Shown: piece after piece, positions 14,834 through 23,145 of the stretch | How positions within the stretch are numbered: the stretch's first letter is position 1 | How the letters are laid out: each line of letters opens with the position of its first letter | From: JAGPUQ01 sp041594335 | GTDB lineage: Bacteria; Pseudomonadota; Gammaproteobacteria; Pseudomonadales; Porticoccaceae | Direction: 5' to 3' | DNA: 23,812 bases | Assembly: GCA_041594335.1 (NCBI GenBank) | Contig: JBFHML010000038.1 | Span: 1-23,812, forward strand | Position numbers and translations under genes: made by a program | The notes under the pieces: model-generated | The model's input: the letters and a program-made list of their open reading frames with translations, nothing else | Told to the model about the DNA's origin: nothing | Database searches by the model: none

Positions 14834-16012
14834 TCAGCCGATAGCTCCCGCCGCACGCAAGGCCGCGATCTCGGCATCAGAACAACCGACGGACCGCAAC
14901 ACCTCGTCGGTATGCTCCCCAAGCGCTGGCGCTGGGGTCGGTGTCGGCGCCAATTGTCCAGCGAAAACCGCCGCTGGTCGCGCTTGACGCATACGCCCCG
15001 CCCGGGGATGGTCGTATTCCACTAGGGCCTTGGCGTGTTGTACCCGGGGATCGTCAATCACCTCATCCAGGGTGTTGACCTTCCCGCAGGGCACACCCTC
15101 GCGATCCATGCGCTCGACCACCGCTGCGGCTGTCATACCACGGGTCTTTTCCTCAAAAGCCACCAACAATTCGCCATAGTTCGAAAAGCGCTCGAAGATA
15201 GAGCCAAAACGCGGCTCCTCCATCAGGGCCTCGAGCCCGAGTGCACGACATGCGCCCTTAAATTCCTCATCACCTACAACAATGGTGGTCACATAACCAT
15301 CGGCGGTTTCTACCACACGATAAAATTCCGCCAGTAACGGCTTGGCCTGAAAATCGTCCCCCACGAAACCATGATTCCAGAATGCATCCGGCCACAGAAA
15401 TTGCAGGCTGGCGTCCAGCATGGACAATTCGACGTGATGACCGCCAATTCGTCCGGTCGCTCGAGCAAATAGCGCGGAGGAAATGGCCTGGGCAGCAGTC
15501 ACCGCCGCCACCTTGTCGCTGGCGATGGTCTTGACCAGTTCAGGCCTTCCGCCATGTCCCTGTACCGCTGCAAAGCCGGCGGTAACTTGAATCACAGGGT
15601 CATAGACCCGCTGATGCGACGCTGGACCCTCAGCGCCAAACCCGGAAATGGATACGTAGATCAGATCGGGGTTGACTGCATGTAACTCTTCGAAACCATA
15701 GCCACAACGATCCAACGCACCGGGGCGCGAGTTCTGTACAAAGACGTCGGCGGTTTTAATTAGCGCATACAGCGCCGGGCGCAATTGTGCGCTCTTGAGA
15801 TCTACGGCCAGCGACCGCTTGTTGCGGTTCATACTGGCGTTATAGCCGGTCACCCCATTGCGAACCCCGCCGACATGGCGCGAGGGATCACCCGCACCAA
15901 TGGTTTCCAAGCGGATCACATCCGCCCCCTGGTCAGCCAGAATCCCCGTCGCAAAGGGCCCGGATGCGTTAGTAGTGACCTCGACGACGCGAATGCCTTG
16001 TAACGGTTGCAC
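14834..16012 (-). CDS. Class III CoA-transferase (CaiB/BaiF family)
   Basis: This family moves CoA between carboxylic acids through a mixed anhydride on an aspartate. The 392-residue length is normal. The N-terminus LQGIRVVEVTTNASGPFAT, the MNRNKRSLAVDLK segment, YGFEELHAVNPDLIYVSISGFG and the catalytic Asp138 in YDPVIQ are all as expected, as is EVLRSVGCSDAEIAAL near the end. The start is a GTG with GGGGAT about six bases upstream. A TATAAA -10 box lies at 16031-16036. It lies downstream of the acyl-CoA dehydrogenase and DUF3094 genes on the same strand. The substrate (for example a succinyl or branched acyl group) cannot be named from sequence. Confidence 0.93.
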   Translation of the reverse strand: MQPLQGIRVVEVTTNASGPFATGILADQGADVIRLETIGAGDPSRHVGGVRNGVTGYNASMNRNKRSLAVDLKSAQLRPALYALIKTADVFVQNSRPGALDRCGYGFEELHAVNPDLIYVSISGFGAEGPASHQRVYDPVIQVTAGFAAVQGHGGRPELVKTIASDKVAAVTAAQAISSALFARATGRIGGHHVELSMLDASLQFLWPDAFWNHGFVGDDFQAKPLLAEFYRVVETADGYVTTIVVGDEEFKGACRALGLEALMEEPRFGSIFERFSNYGELLVAFEEKTRGMTAAAVVERMDREGVPCGKVNTLDEVIDDPRVQHAKALVEYDHPRAGRMRQARPAAVFAGQLAPTPTPAPALGEHTDEVLRSVGCSDAEIAALRAAGAIG

Positions 16013-16030
16013 GCTGATATCCCCTGTTGG

Positions 16031-16036
16031 TTTATA
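16031..16036 (-). promoter_or_regulatory. Candidate -10 box for the CoA-transferase gene
   Basis: On the minus strand TATAAA lies 18 bases before the GTG at 16012. No good -35 box is seen, and the leader would be only about 12 bases, so this is a weak candidate. Confidence 0.25.
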
Positions 16037-16098
16037 GTCTGGGCGGACATTGAACCCAGCAGTATCTGCAGAGGCAAGCGAAACTCGGCTACGGTCGC

Positions 16099-16284
16099 TT
16101 AAATCGCTCCCATGAGACGGGCAAACCAGAACGCAGCGCCGCTAATCAGGCCAATGACCACCCAGATGACTAACAGTAGGCGCATCGGCCGAAATGGCTG
16201 ACGTTCCACGCGATGGATGGGCGAGTCGAGATACTCCCGCACCCGCGCGAGATCCTCCTCAGACAATTGCGGCCGCTGTTTCAT
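16099..16284 (-). CDS. Small DUF3094-like single-pass membrane protein
   Basis: The 61-residue product has an N-terminal charged part (LSEEDLARVREYLDSPIHRVERQPFRP) and one membrane helix (about 34-57, LLLVIWVVIGLISGAAFWFARL). The order 'acidic E/D-x-x-RV-x-EYL, then VERxPFRP, then one helix' is what I recall of DUF3094, a family of unknown function in Pseudomonas and relatives. The ATG lies only seven bases after the end of the acyl-CoA dehydrogenase gene, so the two are probably co-transcribed. The gene is compact and its composition fits a real protein. No function is known; a role as a small inner-membrane partner is a guess. Confidence 0.8.
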   Translation of the reverse strand: MKQRPQLSEEDLARVREYLDSPIHRVERQPFRPMRLLLVIWVVIGLISGAAFWFARLMGAI

Positions 16285-16291
16285 AACACCC

Positions 16292-18094
16292 TCACTCCAT
16301 CAGAAAGGATTGTTCGGCCATCGTCATCAACGGCTTGGCACCGGTGTCAATGCCCGCAACCAAGCTACGGGTACGCGGCAAAATCTTCTGAAAATAAAAG
16401 GTTGCCGTGTCAATCTTGGCGCGATAGAAGTCGTTGTCGCCTTGACCTGCACCCAATGCACGGTGGGCCACCCGCGCTGCGCGCGCCCACAAATATGCCA
16501 AACTCACATAACCGGCATACATGAGGTAATCAAAGGCCGCAGCCCCCATTTCATCGGGGTCCCGAAGCGCACGTGCGCCGATATCCCGCGTGAGCCCTTC
16601 CCACTCCTTTATCAACGCAGCGAGGGGATCGACAAATGCCGCCATCTCCGCGTCACCGGCACAATCGCCGCAGAAATCCGCCATGCGACGTAGCCAAGGC
16701 GCGAGCATCTCGCCCCCACTACCCAGCACTTTGCGTCCCAGCAGGTCGATCGCCTGAATCCCGTTGGTGCCCTCATAGATCATACCGATTCTGGCATCAC
16801 GGAGATTCTGCTCCATTCCCCACTCTCGGATATAACCGTGGCCACCGAATACCTGGATACCCAGGCTGGCCGCCTCAAAGCCGACCTCTGTGCAGAAACC
16901 CTTAGCCACTGGCGTCAACAACGCCAGCAGATCCTCGGCTTGCTGACGCTCCTCGGCATCGGATGCCAAGTAGGCGAGGTCCACCTCGTAAGCCAAAGAC
17001 TGGATCAACAACCGGCTACCTTCGGCAAAGGCCTTGATCGTCAGCAGCATCCGGCGCACGTCCGGGTGCACGATGATCGGATCGGCTGGGCCATCCGGAT
17101 TGGCTGGCCCGGCTGCAGCGCGCATCTGTAGCCGCTCTCGGGCGTACCGTACCGCGCCCTGCAGCGCGAGCTCGGCATGCGCCACGCCCTGTACCGCTGT
17201 GCCGATGCGGGCAACATTCATAAAGGTGAACATCGCATTCAGGCCACGGTTGGGCTCACCGAGCAGAAAGCCCTTGGCATCTTCGAAGTTGAGCACCGCC
17301 GTCGCATTGCCGTGAATACCCATCTTGTGTTCGATGCTGCCGCAAGAGACCCCATTCGGCTCACCCGCGTTGCCCTCGGTGTCCGGCAATCGCTTGGGCA
17401 CCAGAAACAGCGAAATCCCCCGGGTACCCGGCGGCGCGTCGGGCAACCGAGCGAGTACGATGTGCAGAATGTTATCCACCAGATCGTGCTCACCGGACGA
17501 TATGAAAATCTTGGTGCCAGTGATCCGGTAGCTACCGTCGGGTTCCGGCTCCGCCTTGGTACGCAGGATCCCCAGATCCGTGCCCGCATGCGCTTCCGTC
17601 AAACACATGGTAGCGGTCCATTCGCCGGACACCAGCTTGGGCAAGTACGTATCCTTGAGCGCATCCCCTCCGTGCGCGGTCAACGTCAATCGGCCACCCT
17701 TAGCCAGGAAGGGATACATGCTCCAAGCCCAATTGGCAGTGCCGACGAATTCGTTTAGCACGCTCTCAAGCGAGGGCGGCAATCCCTGCCCACCATAGGC
17801 GACGGGCCCGGTCAGCGCCGGCCAACCGCCCTCCCGGTAGGTGGCGTAGGCTTCTTTGAAACCCGCCGGGGTTTCAACACCGGCTGGACTCCAGGTACAG
17901 CCCGCCTCATCGCCACTGCGCCAAAGCGGTGCCAATACCTCCTCACAAAGCTTGGCCACGGCTTCGTAGATATCACCAGCGAGCTCGGCAGTCACATCCT
18001 CACAGCCGGGCAACCGCTGCCACAGCGCTGGGAAGTCCAGCACCTCTTCGCGAACAAATTTCATATCACGGACGGGAGTTCGATAATCAGGCAT
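16292..18094 (-). CDS. Acyl-CoA dehydrogenase, 600-residue DmdC/FadE5-like group
   Basis: These flavoenzymes make an alpha-beta double bond in acyl-CoA. At 600 residues it belongs to the long group with an N-terminal extension (MPDYRTPVRDMKFVREEVLDF) and an extra C-terminal domain (about 465-590), which includes DmdC (methylmercaptopropionyl-CoA) and mycobacterial FadE5. FAD-site motifs MCLTEAHAGTDLG (163-175) and GTKIFISSGEHDL (193-205) are present, and the catalytic base is probably Glu441 in MIYEGTNGIQAIDLLGRKV. I chose the ATG at 18094 with a G-run four bases upstream; a TTG at 18106 also exists. The chain length used cannot be deduced. It is followed by the DUF3094 gene and a CoA-transferase, and an inverted repeat lies upstream. 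Confidence 0.95.
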   Translation of the reverse strand: MPDYRTPVRDMKFVREEVLDFPALWQRLPGCEDVTAELAGDIYEAVAKLCEEVLAPLWRSGDEAGCTWSPAGVETPAGFKEAYATYREGGWPALTGPVAYGGQGLPPSLESVLNEFVGTANWAWSMYPFLAKGGRLTLTAHGGDALKDTYLPKLVSGEWTATMCLTEAHAGTDLGILRTKAEPEPDGSYRITGTKIFISSGEHDLVDNILHIVLARLPDAPPGTRGISLFLVPKRLPDTEGNAGEPNGVSCGSIEHKMGIHGNATAVLNFEDAKGFLLGEPNRGLNAMFTFMNVARIGTAVQGVAHAELALQGAVRYARERLQMRAAAGPANPDGPADPIIVHPDVRRMLLTIKAFAEGSRLLIQSLAYEVDLAYLASDAEERQQAEDLLALLTPVAKGFCTEVGFEAASLGIQVFGGHGYIREWGMEQNLRDARIGMIYEGTNGIQAIDLLGRKVLGSGGEMLAPWLRRMADFCGDCAGDAEMAAFVDPLAALIKEWEGLTRDIGARALRDPDEMGAAAFDYLMYAGYVSLAYLWARAARVAHRALGAGQGDNDFYRAKIDTATFYFQKILPRTRSLVAGIDTGAKPLMTMAEQSFLME

Positions 18095-18114
18095 GACACC
18101 CCCCAAAGGTATCG

Positions 18115-18133
18115 GCCCACAACCGTCGTGGGC
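18115..18133. repeat. Inverted repeat upstream of the acyl-CoA dehydrogenase gene
   Basis: GCCCAC (18115-18120) and GTGGGC (18128-18133) form a perfect 6-base inverted repeat around 7 bases, about 20-40 bases before the start codon at 18094. It could be an operator for a fatty-acid regulator or an RNA hairpin in the bioF to dehydrogenase gap. The rest of the gap shows no clear promoter. Confidence 0.3.
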
Positions 18134-18199
18134 GCTGTAGTTGAGGCACCACGGGCTCTCGCATCCGCCCCGCGGCGGCCTAGCTGGTTGTGCGGTCCA

Positions 18200-19417
18200 T
18201 TATGACCCCTTCATGGAGTCTGATCGAGTCACGGCGGTGACCCCCATCGCCTCTTCCCGCCAGGCCAGCGCCAAAGCCTCGAGGAGCCCTTCGACCTGCT
18301 GCGGATGATGCGCTGCGCTCAGCGCTATGCGTAGGCGTGCCGTGCCGGCAGGCACCGTAGGCGGACGAATACCACCGACCAGATAACCTGCCGCGCGCAA
18401 TCGGGCAGCGATCGCAACCGCAACGCCCGAATCGCCGATCGGGACTGGCTGAATCGGTGTCTGCGACGCCAGCAATGGGATCCCCCGCGCCGCAGCGCCG
18501 GCGCGAAACTGAGCGATCAGCTCCTGTAGCCGTTCACGGCGCCAATGCTGGGTTTGAACCAAGCGCAGGCTGACCAGGGTAGCCGCGGCGATGGCGGGGG
18601 GCAGCGCCGTAGTATAGATATAGGTTCTGGCGAACTGGATGAGCGTCTCGATCAGGGCCTCGCTACCCGCGACAAAGGCTCCAAAGGTGCCAAATGCCTT
18701 GCCCAGTGTCCCCACCAGTACCGGCACGGCGTCCAAGTCCAGATCGCAGTCCTCCACCAAGCCACCGCCTTGTGCTCCCAGCACACCGAATCCGTGCGCA
18801 TCATCGACCATCAGCCAGGCATCGTGGCGATTGCTCAACGCCACCAATTCCGGCAGCGGCGCGAGATCGCCGTCCATGCTGAATACGCCATCGGTGATGA
18901 CCAGCCTGCGCCCCGCGAGAGTACCACCCAATAGCGTCTCCAGCGCCTCGAGGTCACCGTGTGGATAGCGCTCAAAACGCGCCCGGCAGAGAAAACCGCC
19001 ATCGAGGAGAGACGCGTGATTGAGGCGATCTTGCAACACCAGATCACCGCTGCCAGCCAGCGCGTTGATCACACCGACATTGGCCATGTAACCGGTCGAA
19101 AATAACAGCGCTCGCGGCCGTCCGGTAAACTCGGCCAGGGCTTCTTCCAACGCTTGGTGAGCCCCGCCGTGGCCGCTGATCAGATGCGACGCGCCGCCGC
19201 CCACACCCCAGCGCTGCGCCCCTGCCACGAAGGCCGCCGCTACCTCGGGGTCAGCGGCGAGGCCCAGATAATCGTTGCTGGCAAAGTTGACGCAGGGGCG
19301 GCCGGCGATGCGCACCTCGGCACCCTGCGCACTCTCCAATGTCAATCGCTGACGGTAGAGCTGGCGGGCGCGGCGGGCCTCCAACGCCGCCTCGAGTTCC
19401 CGGTCGGGATTCGTCAC
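18200..19417 (-). CDS. bioF: 8-amino-7-oxononanoate synthase BioF
   Basis: BioF joins pimeloyl-ACP (or -CoA) and alanine with PLP, the first committed step of the biotin ring pathway. The 405-residue protein has NFASNDYLGLA, GGGASHLISGH, the VDDAHGFG aspartate/histidine motif (204-211) and the PLP lysine Lys240 in GTLGKAFGTFG. It is about 20 residues longer than E. coli BioF, with an unusual tail (AVTRSDSMKGS). The start is GTG, sharing GTGA with the bioB stop, so its translation is coupled to bioB. No bioA, bioC, bioD or bioH is downstream on this strand; those must lie elsewhere. Confidence 0.96.
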   Translation of the reverse strand: MTNPDRELEAALEARRARQLYRQRLTLESAQGAEVRIAGRPCVNFASNDYLGLAADPEVAAAFVAGAQRWGVGGGASHLISGHGGAHQALEEALAEFTGRPRALLFSTGYMANVGVINALAGSGDLVLQDRLNHASLLDGGFLCRARFERYPHGDLEALETLLGGTLAGRRLVITDGVFSMDGDLAPLPELVALSNRHDAWLMVDDAHGFGVLGAQGGGLVEDCDLDLDAVPVLVGTLGKAFGTFGAFVAGSEALIETLIQFARTYIYTTALPPAIAAATLVSLRLVQTQHWRRERLQELIAQFRAGAAARGIPLLASQTPIQPVPIGDSGVAVAIAARLRAAGYLVGGIRPPTVPAGTARLRIALSAAHHPQQVEGLLEALALAWREEAMGVTAVTRSDSMKGS

Positions 19418-20454
19418 CCGCCACTCACGGCAGCGTCATACCAAAGCCGAGCGCTCGCGCGCTGTGCAACCGACACCGACGGGGCGACGTACGGCTCACC
19501 TTCCTGAGTCGGCTCGGGATAGATCCCCAGGCGCTGGAAGAGGCGCTGGTCGGCATCCGCTTCTGGATTGGGAGTGGTCAGCAATCGCTCACCATAAAAG
19601 ATAGAGTTCGCTCCGGCGAGAAACGCCAGCGCCTGGGTCTGGTCATTCATGTCTTCACGGCCCGCAGAAAGACGCACGTGAGACGCCGGCATCATGATGC
19701 GTGCAACGGCAATGGTGCGGATGAAATCGAAGGGATCCACCGCCTCAGCAGTCTCCAACGGCGTGCCCGCTACCCGCACCAGCTGGTTGATGGGCACCGA
19801 TTCCGGATGCTCTGGCAGAGTGGCGAGCTGAACCAAAAGACCGGCCCGATCTGCAACCTCCTCGCCCATGCCGAGAATGCCTCCGCAGCAGACTTTCATG
19901 CCGGCGCTGCGAACATACTCGAGTGTCTCGAGTCGGTCTTGATAGGTTCGCGTGGTAATAATTTCGCCATAGTATTCTGGCGAGGTATCTAAATTGTGGT
20001 TGTAATAATCCAGACCGGCGTCTGCCAACGCCTGCGCCTGATGCGGCTCCAACATGCCAAGCGTCATACATGTCTCGAGCCCGAGAGATTTGACTTCACG
20101 CACCATGGCCAGCACCTGCGGAAGGTCCCGGTCGTGTGGAGAGCGCCACGCGGCACCCATGCAGAACCGCGTCGCACCCTGATCACGGGCCCGGCGCGCC
20201 TGGGCGATCACCTTTTCAAGTTCCAGAAGCTTTTCGCGCTCCAGCTGGGTATCGTAACGAGCACTCTGCGGGCAATATTTGCAGTCCTCTGGGCAGGCGC
20301 CGGTTTTGATGGACAACAGGGTACTGACCTGCACCGCATTGGGATCGAAGTATTCGCGATGAACCTGTTGGGCACGGAACAGCAGATCATTGAAGGGCAG
20401 GGAAAACAGAGCTAGCGCTTCGGCTCGTGTCCAGTCGTGGCGGATCGGGGTCAT
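19414..20454 (-). CDS. bioB: Biotin synthase BioB
   Basis: BioB is a radical-SAM enzyme that puts sulfur into dethiobiotin, the last step of biotin synthesis. The 346-residue protein has the CxxxCxxC motif at Cys54, Cys58 and Cys61 (GACPEDCKYC), and the 2Fe-2S ligands in GATRFCMGAAW, GLETCMTLGM and GMKVCCGGILGMGEE plus the Arg of RLSAGREDM. All expected ligands are there. The ATG at 20454 fits the family length. A good promoter (20490-20517) lies in the 87-base gap shared with comF. bioB is first and overlaps bioF. Its consumable 2Fe-2S cluster makes it a client of whatever Fe-S system the cell uses. Confidence 0.97.
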   Translation of the reverse strand: MTPIRHDWTRAEALALFSLPFNDLLFRAQQVHREYFDPNAVQVSTLLSIKTGACPEDCKYCPQSARYDTQLEREKLLELEKVIAQARRARDQGATRFCMGAAWRSPHDRDLPQVLAMVREVKSLGLETCMTLGMLEPHQAQALADAGLDYYNHNLDTSPEYYGEIITTRTYQDRLETLEYVRSAGMKVCCGGILGMGEEVADRAGLLVQLATLPEHPESVPINQLVRVAGTPLETAEAVDPFDFIRTIAVARIMMPASHVRLSAGREDMNDQTQALAFLAGANSIFYGERLLTTPNPEADADQRLFQRLGIYPEPTQEGEPYVAPSVSVAQRASARLWYDAAVSGG

Positions 20455-20489
20455 CTCGGTATCTCAGCTGCGCAGGGCGATGACCGAGG

Positions 20490-20517
20490 ATCATAAAGCC
20501 GACATTTTTACTGTCAA
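20490..20517 (-). promoter_or_regulatory. Predicted sigma-70 promoter of bioBF
   Basis: On the minus strand TTGACA (20517-20512), a perfect -35 box, is followed after 16 bases by TATGAT (20495-20490), a 5-of-6 -10 box. The start of transcription would be about 28 bases before the bioB ATG. An inverted repeat GACA-N7-TGTC (20501-20515) overlaps the -35 box. I do not see a clear BirA operator. Confidence 0.6.
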
Positions 20518-20541
20518 CTAGACTTTTGGAGCCGGTTGACC

Positions 20542-21249
20542 ATGCCAGGGACGACAGCGCTAACGCACTTTGGGTTCAAGATTTTTCCTGGTCTATGCCT
20601 GCTTTGCGGATGCCCCAGCAAACGCTCATTGGATCTCTGTAGGCGCTGCCATGCAGCCATGCCGTGGCTGACCAACCGCTGTCCGTGCTGCGCCCTCCCG
20701 CTACCGGTTACTCGGCGCTGCGGCCGCTGCTTGACGGCACCGCCGCCTTTCACTCAAAGCATCGTCTGCTGTCAGCATGCGCATCCGGTGGATCACATGA
20801 TCCATCGCCTCAAGTACCACCGCGATCTCGCACAGGGCGCAGTCCTGGCTTCACTGCTCGCGGAACGGGTACAGCAAGTCGCGGCGCCACTCCCCCAAGC
20901 CTTGATCCCCGTTCCCCTACATTGGCACCGGCTGATGGTCCGCGGCTTCAATCAGGCTCAAGAGCTCGCACAACCGCTGGGACGCCAACTCGGCATTCCC
21001 GTCCGAAGCCGGCTGGTAACACGCACCCGAGCTACGCGGTCACAGGTGGGCCTGACACGCGCGCTCCGCCGGCGCAATCTCCGCGCCGCGTTCACCGTCG
21101 CTCCTACCCCGCTGCCCTCCCATGTGGCATTGATCGACGACGTCATCACTTCGGGTAGCACCGTCGAAGCACTGGCAGCCAGTCTGCGCCAAGCCGGCGT
21201 AGCGCGCGTCGACGTCTGGGCGGTGAGTCGGGCTCGCTTGGCAAAATGA
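20542..21249 (+). CDS. comF: ComF/GntX family phosphoribosyltransferase-like protein
   Basis: The ComF family (GntX in E. coli) is linked to DNA uptake for competence or carbon use; its exact reaction is not settled. The 235-residue protein has the usual N-terminal zinc-finger-like Cys pairs (CLLCG, CRRC, CPCC, CGRC, residues about 20-65), then YH.LKYHRD-like segment HMIHRLKYHRD, VPLHWHRLMVRGFNQAQELA, and the PRPP-binding loop ALIDDVITSGSTVEAL near 195-210. The start is uncertain: GGAG at 20528-20531 stands four bases before a TTG at 20536 and ten bases before the ATG at 20542. It is divergent from bioB, as often seen (comF beside the bio genes). With pilW in the window, competence is possible but not shown. 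Confidence 0.93.
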   Translation: MPGTTALTHFGFKIFPGLCLLCGCPSKRSLDLCRRCHAAMPWLTNRCPCCALPLPVTRRCGRCLTAPPPFTQSIVCCQHAHPVDHMIHRLKYHRDLAQGAVLASLLAERVQQVAAPLPQALIPVPLHWHRLMVRGFNQAQELAQPLGRQLGIPVRSRLVTRTRATRSQVGLTRALRRRNLRAAFTVAPTPLPSHVALIDDVITSGSTVEALAASLRQAGVARVDVWAVSRARLAK

Positions 21250-21272
21250 TCTCCCGACCCCGATAATGGGGT

Positions 21273-22109
21273 ATGGCAGAGCCCAATCCCCAATACATCT
21301 CCACCGATGGGCAGGAAAATCCCTGCAATGCGTCGCTATGGGAGACCGTGGTCGCTGAGGTGCGCGAACAAGTCGCGGCAGAGCCTCTACTCGCCAGTTT
21401 TCTCTACAGCACGATTCTCAATCATCCTGGCTTGGCTGCCGCGCTGAGCTTTCACCTCGCCAACAAGCTCAACAGCGACGTCACCCCGGCGCTGCTGCTG
21501 CGCGAGATTTTCGACGACGCTTTCGCCACCCGACCGGACATTGTCGACAGCGCACGCAGCGACATTATCGCTACCTACGAGCGCGACTCGGCGTGCCGTG
21601 ATTTCTCGACCCCGCTACTCTATTTCAAGGGCTTTCACGCACTGACGGCATACCGGGTCGCCCACTGGCTGTGGCAGCACAACCATCGCAACCTCGCGCT
21701 GGTCCTCCAAAACCGGGTCTCGGTGACCTTTGGCGTAGATATCCATCCTGCGGCGCACATCGGCAAGGGCATCCTGATCGACCACGCTACTGGCTTGGTG
21801 ATCGGCGAAACCGCGGTAGTCGAAGACGGTGTTTCACTGATGCAATCCGTAACCCTGGGTGGCACCGGCAAGGAAACCGGCGACCGTCATCCAAAGATCC
21901 GCCGCGGGGTCTTGATCGGGCCTGGAGCCAAGATTCTCGGCAACATCGAGGTCGGGGAAGGCGCCAAGATCATCGCCGCCAGCGTCGTATTGCAATCAGT
22001 GCCCGCCCACGCAGTAGCAGCCGGGGTCCCAGCCCGGGTGGTCGGCGAAATGACCGAAGAGCCGGCGCGCAAGATGGACCATAGCCTCGAGGGCTGCAGC
22101 GGCCTCTAG
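21273..22109 (+). CDS. cysE: Serine O-acetyltransferase CysE
   Basis: CysE makes O-acetylserine from serine and acetyl-CoA, the first step of cysteine synthesis, and is fed back by cysteine. The 278-residue protein is the long E. coli type, with an N-terminal helical domain and the left-handed beta helix of hexapeptide repeats. The catalytic Asp156 (VDIHPAA), His171 (IDHATG) and His206 (GDRHPKI) are present. The C-terminus ends CSGL, not the DGI of E. coli that inserts into CysK, so the cysteine synthase complex may be weaker. It follows comF by 23 bases; the start ATG has no clear ribosome binding site, and a GTG at 21348 is a possible alternative. In many relatives this gene sits between trmJ and iscR. 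Confidence 0.95.
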   Translation: MAEPNPQYISTDGQENPCNASLWETVVAEVREQVAAEPLLASFLYSTILNHPGLAAALSFHLANKLNSDVTPALLLREIFDDAFATRPDIVDSARSDIIATYERDSACRDFSTPLLYFKGFHALTAYRVAHWLWQHNHRNLALVLQNRVSVTFGVDIHPAAHIGKGILIDHATGLVIGETAVVEDGVSLMQSVTLGGTGKETGDRHPKIRRGVLIGPGAKILGNIEVGEGAKIIAASVVLQSVPAHAVAAGVPARVVGEMTEEPARKMDHSLEGCSGL

Positions 22110-22151
22110 ACGGCGAAGCGGGAGCTCCGCAGTGGATCACGACTCTGCCGG

Positions 22152-23126
22152 CTAATTCTCGGCGAACGCCAGTACTGCACTGATATCCCGCTCGCCCAGC
22201 ACCGCCATGAGTAGCCGATCGACGCCGATCGCCACCCCAGCGCACGGCGGCAATCCGTACTCCAGTGCCGCCAACAGACGCGCATCCAGCTCGCGCGGGG
22301 GCAGCCCAGCGGCCTCCCGCCGCGCCTGATCCAGCTCAAAGCGTTGTCGCTGCTCATTGGCATCGGTCAGTTCCCAGTATCCGTTAGCGAGCTCAACGCC
22401 GTCGACGAACACTTCGAAACGGCGCGCCACCGACGCACCGACTGGGTCCGTGTCGATACGTGCCAACGCTGCCTGACAAGCTGGGTAGCGCGTGATGAAA
22501 ACCACGCCGGCGGGGAGGTTGGGCTGGACGACATGACTGAACAATAGGTCTAAGCAAGCGCCACGGGGCTGCTGACGCCACGCACTCAGGGGCCCGCCGG
22601 CGTGGGCTGCGGCAAGAGAACGCAATTCATCGTCTTCCGCTTCGTGGGGATTCAACCCCAGCAGGTCGCTAAAACAGGCACCGTAGTCGAGTGGCACGCT
22701 GGCGGCACCGAGCCCAACAGCCACCAACAACTCGGCCACTTCGCGCATCAAACGGTCGTCATCCCAATCTGGGCGATACCATTCCAGCAAGGTGAATTCG
22801 GAACGATGCAGACGACCGCGCTCCTCTGCGCGAAATGCCTTTCCCAAGTAATACACGGCCTCAGGGTACGCCGCTAACCAGCGCTTGAGAAAATATTCTG
22901 GGGAGCTTTGCAGGTAACGCGACGGCGACCCAGCCACCACCAGATTTTCGATATGCAGATCAGTGACGCCGGCGTTGCCGAGCAGTGGCACTTCGAGCTC
23001 CAGCACGCCGCGGGCGGCAAAAAAAGCTCGAATGTCAGCGAGCAACGCCGCACGCCGCGCGAGCGCACGCAGCGACGCGGTCGGCCGCCAATCGGTCTCT
23101 GTCACCGGACCGCCGTCGCCCGTCAT
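22152..23126 (-). CDS. epmA: Elongation factor P--(R)-beta-lysine ligase EpmA
   Basis: EpmA (PoxA/GenX) is a shortened lysyl-tRNA synthetase-like enzyme that joins beta-lysine to Lys34 of EF-P. The 324-residue protein has class II motifs (LQSSPEYFLKRWL, GKAFRAEERGRLHRSEFTLLEWYRP, and GVAIGVDRLLMAVLGERDI for motif 3) and no tRNA anticodon-binding domain, as EpmA should. The ATG at 23126 adds seven residues compared with E. coli; a GTG at 23105 would give a start MTETDWRPTASL that aligns better with the E. coli start and may be the true one. It is 19 bases downstream of efp and so probably co-transcribed with its substrate. Confidence 0.95.
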   Translation of the reverse strand: MTGDGGPVTETDWRPTASLRALARRAALLADIRAFFAARGVLELEVPLLGNAGVTDLHIENLVVAGSPSRYLQSSPEYFLKRWLAAYPEAVYYLGKAFRAEERGRLHRSEFTLLEWYRPDWDDDRLMREVAELLVAVGLGAASVPLDYGACFSDLLGLNPHEAEDDELRSLAAAHAGGPLSAWRQQPRGACLDLLFSHVVQPNLPAGVVFITRYPACQAALARIDTDPVGASVARRFEVFVDGVELANGYWELTDANEQRQRFELDQARREAAGLPPRELDARLLAALEYGLPPCAGVAIGVDRLLMAVLGERDISAVLAFAEN

Positions 23127-23145
23127 GGTCGCGGCCCGGCTGGCA

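Noticed and set aside
21257..21272. CCCC-GATAAT-GGGG just before cysE as a second copy of the ubiE palindrome
   Set aside because: It shares only the CCCC/GGGG arms and AAT with the ubiE element, and the spacing differs, so a shared operator is not supported.
22110..22151. Terminator between cysE and epmA
   Set aside because: GCGGGAGCTCCGC has partial symmetry, but the stem is imperfect and there is no T-run on either strand.
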